Shown: piece by piece, positions 15,064 to 18,406 of the stretch
Position numbering within the stretch: the first letter of the stretch is position 1
Layout of the letters: every line of letters starts with the position of its first letter
Source: JAIOHN01 sp038258185
Lineage (GTDB): Bacteria; Chloroflexota; Anaerolineae; Aggregatilineales; Phototrophicaceae
DNA: 18,406 bases
Direction: 5' to 3'
Assembly (NCBI GenBank): GCA_038258185.1
Contig: JBBSQD010000113.1
Span: 1 to 18,406 of the forward strand
Program-made: the position numbers and the translations under genes
Notes under the pieces: model-generated
The model's database searches: none
Told to the model about the DNA's origin: nothing
What the model saw: the letters and a program-made list of their open reading frames with translations, nothing else

Positions 15064-15110
15064 TAAATAAGATGATGAGTTTATTAACAGGGTTCAAGTC
15101 GAGGTGTAAA

Positions 15111-15542
15111 ATGCGCGTGCGACACATGCTTATTCTGGTCAGTCTGATGCTGCTCTTGACCAGTTGTTCCGATAAAATTTTCGTCTGGCTGGATCAGGTC
15201 GATACCGGCGCGGGTCATGATGAAGCGGTTCTCGTGGGTCGGGCTGACCAGGGGATGGTGATTTTCACTCAGGGCGCAAATGGTGCGCCGCCCTGCGCCA
15301 CCTGCCATCAGACCAGCGCCGGGGCCAGCGGTTTCAGCGTGGGGCCGAATCTCAGTGGTGTGCATGACCGCGCCGCCAACCGGATTGAGGGATTTACGGC
15401 TGAGGCTTATGTGGAAAGCAGCATTCTGCAACCTTCCGATTTTGTGGTGAGCGGCTATCAGAATGTTATGTTCCCGCAGTACGCCGAATATTACTCCCCG
15501 CAGGAAGTGGCCGATCTGATCGCCTATGTGCTGTCGTTGTAG
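15111..15542 (+). CDS. Small lipoprotein cytochrome c
   Basis: The 143-residue protein carries one c-type heme. Residues 1-19 are a lipoprotein signal peptide with lipobox LLTSC (Cys19). The heme site is CATCH (Cys62, Cys65, His66), and Met120 in NVMFPQY is the probable sixth ligand. The domain ends with the usual helix EVADLIAYVLSL. It should be an outer-face, membrane-tethered electron carrier. ATG 15111 is chosen because GAGGTG stands four bases before it and it gives a proper signal peptide; the frame is open 24 codons further back. No terminal oxidase or reductase gene is nearby, so its redox partners are not shown. A bidirectional terminator follows. Confidence 0.85.
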   Translation: MRVRHMLILVSLMLLLTSCSDKIFVWLDQVDTGAGHDEAVLVGRADQGMVIFTQGANGAPPCATCHQTSAGASGFSVGPNLSGVHDRAANRIEGFTAEAYVESSILQPSDFVVSGYQNVMFPQYAEYYSPQEVADLIAYVLSL

Positions 15543-15548
15543 CAATCA

Positions 15549-15583
15549 AAAAGCCCTGAGATTAATCATCACTCAGGGCTTTT
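15549..15583. terminator. Bidirectional terminator between cytochrome c and uvrA
   Basis: AAAAGCCCTGAG (15549-15560) pairs perfectly with CTCAGGGCTTTT (15572-15583) over 12 bp with an 11-base loop. The A and T ends give a T-run in both directions. It lies 6 bases after the cytochrome stop and 20 bases beyond the uvrA stop. Confidence 0.9.
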
Positions 15584-15603
15584 ATTTTCACATCTGTGGA
15601 TTG

Positions 15604-18406
15604 CTAAACCGTCAGTTCGTGCAGCTTGAGATACGGCTTCAGATATTGTCCGGTGTAACTGTTGGGGGTCATAGCGACCTCTTCCGGCGTACCCGTCACG
15701 AGAATCTCGCCACCGGCATCACCGCCTTCTGGACCCAGGTCAATCAGATGGTCGGAGACTTTGATGATGTCCAGATTATGCTCAATCACCAGCACCGTGT
15801 TACCGTTATCGACCAACTGCTGCAACACTGAAATCAACCGTTTGACATCAGCGGCATGCAGACCTGTCGAAGGTTCGTCAAGGATATACAGCGTCTGTCC
15901 GGTGGCGCGTTTTGCCAGCTCACGGCTGAGCTTGATACGCTGCGCTTCACCGCCACTGAGGGTGGTCGCGGGCTGACCGATACGGATATATCCCAGACCG
16001 ACCGCTTCCAGTGTCTCCAGCTTGCTGACGATGGTCGGGAAGTTGGTGAAGAACTCAATGCCTTCGCTGACGGTCATGTCCAGCACTTCAGCGATGCTTT
16101 TGCCTTTGTAATGCACCTGAAGTGTCTCACGGTTATAGCGTGTACCGTGACACACATCACACACCACGTAAATATCGGGCAGGAACTGCATCTCGATCTG
16201 AAGCTGTCCCTGTCCCTGGCAATGCTCACAACGTCCACCTTTGACATTAAAGCTGAAGCGTCCGGCGGTATAACCGCGAATCTTGCTTTCGGGCAGTTCG
16301 GTAAACAACTGGCGAATCGCATCGAACATCTTGGTATAGGTGCCGGGATTACTGCGCGGTGTCCGGCCAATCGGGCTTTGATCGATGTTGATGATCTTGT
16401 CGATCTGCTCAATACCGTCGATGCCATCATGATCACCGGGGCGGTCTTTACTGCCGTTGATGACCTGCGCCAGCTTCTTGTAGAGAATGTCGACCATCAG
16501 ACTACTCTTGCCGCTGCCGCTGACGCCGGTCACGCAGACCAGCTTCCCCAGCGGAAAATCGACATCGACGTTTTTCAGATTGTTCTCGCGCGCACCACGT
16601 ACGGTGATCACTTGCCCGTTACCAGAACGTCGCTCATCAGGCAGCTCAATGCGCAAACGGCCTGAGAGATATGCACCGGTCAGGCTCTCCTCAACCAGCA
16701 TCACTTCCGCCGGAGTCCCCTGCGCGATGATGTGTCCGCCATGTTCACCGGCACCCGGCCCCAGGTCAATCAGCCAATCGGCCTCGCGCATGGTTTCCTC
16801 ATCATGCTCCACCACCAGCAGCGTATTGCCCAGATCGCGCATGCCCATCAGCGTCTGAATCAAACGGGCATTGTCGCGCTGATGCAAACCGATGGACGGC
16901 TCATCCAGCACGTACAGCACACCGGTCAGACGGCTGCCAATCTGCGTGGCAAGTCGAATGCGCTGGGCTTCACCACCACTGAGCGAACCCGCGAAACGCG
17001 CCAGCGTCAGATAATCCAGCCCGACATCGTTCAGGAAACCGACACGCGCCTCGATCTCCTTCAAAATCTGATAGGCGATCTGCTGGTCACGCTCAGATAA
17101 CAGCGCGTCCCGTCCGTTGATGCCGCGCAGGGAGTTCACCCACACCTGCAGGTCTTTCACTGGCAGCGCAGTAATGATATTAATGCCGTGTTCAGCCACA
17201 GTAACGGCTAACGCTTCTGGCCGCAGACGATTGCCCTGGCAGGTCGCACAGGGAACTTTCGCCATGTAGGATTCGATCTTGTCGCGAATATAGTCCGAAC
17301 TGGTTTCCTGATAACGACGGCTGAGGTTGTTGACGATACCCTCAAATGTCGTGTTATAGCTGCGGCTGCTGCCCTGGCTGTTGACATAGCGCACTTCGAT
17401 TTTGCGACCATTGGTGCCGTGCATCACCAGATGCTGATGCTCTTCGCTCATCTCGTTCCAGGGGGTGTTCAGCGAGAAGCCATAAGCCTTCGCCAGCGAT
17501 TGCATCATGCCCCATGTCCAGCCCTGCTGTTCCTCGATATTGAAGCCATTAGCCTCAATCGCGCCATCCGCAATGCTCAGATCAGAATTAGGGATCAACA
17601 GGCCGGGGTCAACCTCCAGCCGGAAGCCCAGGCCCTGGCAATCCGGGCAGGCACCTTTAGGGGTGTTGAAGCTGAATAAACGCGGTTCAAGCTCTGGCAG
17701 GCTGCCGTGACCATTCACGCAGGCCAGATGTTCACTGAACAGCACATCATGCGGGTTTTCGCTGTCGCTGACATCATTGATGATGACCAGTCCCTCACCC
17801 AGTTTGAGCGCGGTTTCAATCGCATCCGTCAGGCGGCTTTCGGCGGCTGTCGCCTCTTCCGATCCGCCGTCTTCAAAATGGCGGATAATCAAACGGTCAA
17901 CGACGATTTCGATATTGTGAATCTTATAGCGGTCGAGCGTGATGTCTTCCTCGACATCGCGCAGTTCGCCATTCACGCGCACACGCTGAAAGCCCGCTTT
18001 CTGCACTTCTTCAAAGACCTTTTCGTGCAAGCCCTTTTTATTCTTGACCACCGGCGCTAGAATCTGAATCCGTGCGCCGTCCGTGAAGGACTGCACTGCA
18101 TCCACAATCTGCTGGGCGCTTTGAGCGACGACTTCCTCGCCACATACGGGACAGTGCGGGATGCCGATGCGCGCATACAGCAAACGCATATAATCGTAAA
18201 TTTCGGTCACAGTGCCAACCGTAGAGCGCGGATTCTGGCTGACACCCTTCTGATCAATGGAAACCGCAGGACTCAGACCTTCGATCTGGTCTACATCCGG
18301 TTTCTCAATTTGTCCAAGAAACTGACGGGCATAAGCGCTGAGACTTTCGACATAACGGCGCTGCCCCTCGGCAAAGATGGTATCGAACGCCAAAGAAGAC
18401 TTGCCC
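15604..18406 (-). CDS. uvrA: UvrA, excinuclease ABC subunit A (N terminus missing)
   Basis: UvrA is the damage-sensing ATPase of nucleotide excision repair and loads UvrB on damaged DNA. The window holds 933 residues and enters at GKSSLAFDTIFAEGQRRYVESL, so the reading frame starts inside the first Walker A motif; about 25 to 30 residues lie outside. The TTG at 18393 is not a start. Two ABC modules are complete apart from that: signature LSGGEAQRIRLATQIGS with VLDEPSIGLHQRDN, then the second Walker A GVSGSGKSS, LSGGEAQRIKLSRELAKR and ILDEPSTGLH. Zinc-type cysteine pairs are CPVC near the start, CPDC in FNTPKGACPDCQGLG, and CEHC...CDVC in the second module. The protein ends YLKPYLKLHELTV. Nothing looks broken. 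Confidence 0.97.
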   Translation of the reverse strand, partial: GKSSLAFDTIFAEGQRRYVESLSAYARQFLGQIEKPDVDQIEGLSPAVSIDQKGVSQNPRSTVGTVTEIYDYMRLLYARIGIPHCPVCGEEVVAQSAQQIVDAVQSFTDGARIQILAPVVKNKKGLHEKVFEEVQKAGFQRVRVNGELRDVEEDITLDRYKIHNIEIVVDRLIIRHFEDGGSEEATAAESRLTDAIETALKLGEGLVIINDVSDSENPHDVLFSEHLACVNGHGSLPELEPRLFSFNTPKGACPDCQGLGFRLEVDPGLLIPNSDLSIADGAIEANGFNIEEQQGWTWGMMQSLAKAYGFSLNTPWNEMSEEHQHLVMHGTNGRKIEVRYVNSQGSSRSYNTTFEGIVNNLSRRYQETSSDYIRDKIESYMAKVPCATCQGNRLRPEALAVTVAEHGINIITALPVKDLQVWVNSLRGINGRDALLSERDQQIAYQILKEIEARVGFLNDVGLDYLTLARFAGSLSGGEAQRIRLATQIGSRLTGVLYVLDEPSIGLHQRDNARLIQTLMGMRDLGNTLLVVEHDEETMREADWLIDLGPGAGEHGGHIIAQGTPAEVMLVEESLTGAYLSGRLRIELPDERRSGNGQVITVRGARENNLKNVDVDFPLGKLVCVTGVSGSGKSSLMVDILYKKLAQVINGSKDRPGDHDGIDGIEQIDKIINIDQSPIGRTPRSNPGTYTKMFDAIRQLFTELPESKIRGYTAGRFSFNVKGGRCEHCQGQGQLQIEMQFLPDIYVVCDVCHGTRYNRETLQVHYKGKSIAEVLDMTVSEGIEFFTNFPTIVSKLETLEAVGLGYIRIGQPATTLSGGEAQRIKLSRELAKRATGQTLYILDEPSTGLHAADVKRLISVLQQLVDNGNTVLVIEHNLDIIKVSDHLIDLGPEGGDAGGEILVTGTPEEVAMTPNSYTGQYLKPYLKLHELTV

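Noticed and set aside
15039..15110. A 24-residue longer start for cytochrome c
   Set aside because: The shorter form has GAGGTG before its ATG and gives a standard lipoprotein signal peptide; the longer one runs through the leader sequence.
15662..18060. Several long plus-strand frames opposite uvrA
   Set aside because: They are shadows of the GC-rich uvrA codons; uvrA motifs run unbroken on the other strand.

Overview
The window looks like chromosome from a free-living bacterium, probably of the phylum Chloroflexota (Anaerolineae-like). This is inferred from gene style, not from a marker tree: an exported DUF3048 protein with a long Thr/Pro linker, an LmbE deacetylase of MshB-like length, stand-alone TPR proteins, an LLM oxidoreductase beside an enolase-superfamily enzyme, and dispersed GC-rich intergenic palindromes. 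Coding density is high and most genes look GC-rich (hand counts of single rows give about 62 to 67% G+C). No rRNA, tRNA, CRISPR array, transposase or integrase was seen.

Layout. 1-744 (+) is the 3' end of a PstS-like phosphate-binding protein. Facing it is a coupled pair on the minus strand, LmbE deacetylase (1990-1121) then a small membrane-anchored TPR-like protein (1124-741). 2192-3655 (+) is the exported DUF3048/YerB-like protein, followed by a compound inverted repeat. 3951-4733 (+) is a SAM methyltransferase, 4764-5279 (+) an Imm5-like immunity protein, 5374-5504 two gene-end remnants, 6079-5537 (-) an AT-richer SUKH (SMI1/KNR4) immunity protein and 7350-6115 (-) a GT1 glycosyltransferase. 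9672-7507 (-) is a 721-residue TPR protein, and 11201-9918 (-) is glutamate dehydrogenase with a likely operator in its leader. 11592-12653 (+) is a signal-less trypsin-like protease. 14906-13701 and 13629-12724 (-) are an enolase-superfamily dehydratase and an LLM flavin oxidoreductase. 15111-15542 (+) is a small lipoprotein cytochrome c, and 18406-15604 (-) is uvrA, cut by the window end.

The most unusual region is 4680-6175. Between the 3' end of the methyltransferase and the 3' end of the convergent glycosyltransferase lie two unrelated immunity genes. Between those two sit a second glycosyltransferase 3' end (5374-5434) and a second methyltransferase 3' end (5451-5504). The locus therefore reads twice as [methyltransferase end] - immunity gene - [glycosyltransferase end]. 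Homology between the copies stops at the stop codons, and the differences are mostly silent or conservative. The simplest reading is that the gap between these two convergent genes is a variable slot for orphan immunity genes, and that two alleles of the slot were joined in tandem by homologous recombination with DNA from a relative. Each immunity gene lies about 30 bases behind a host gene, so each could be transcribed by read-through from it. No toxin gene is in the window.

The rest is ordinary housekeeping and accessory metabolism: phosphate uptake, nitrogen/glutamate metabolism, sugar-acid catabolism, DNA repair and electron transfer.
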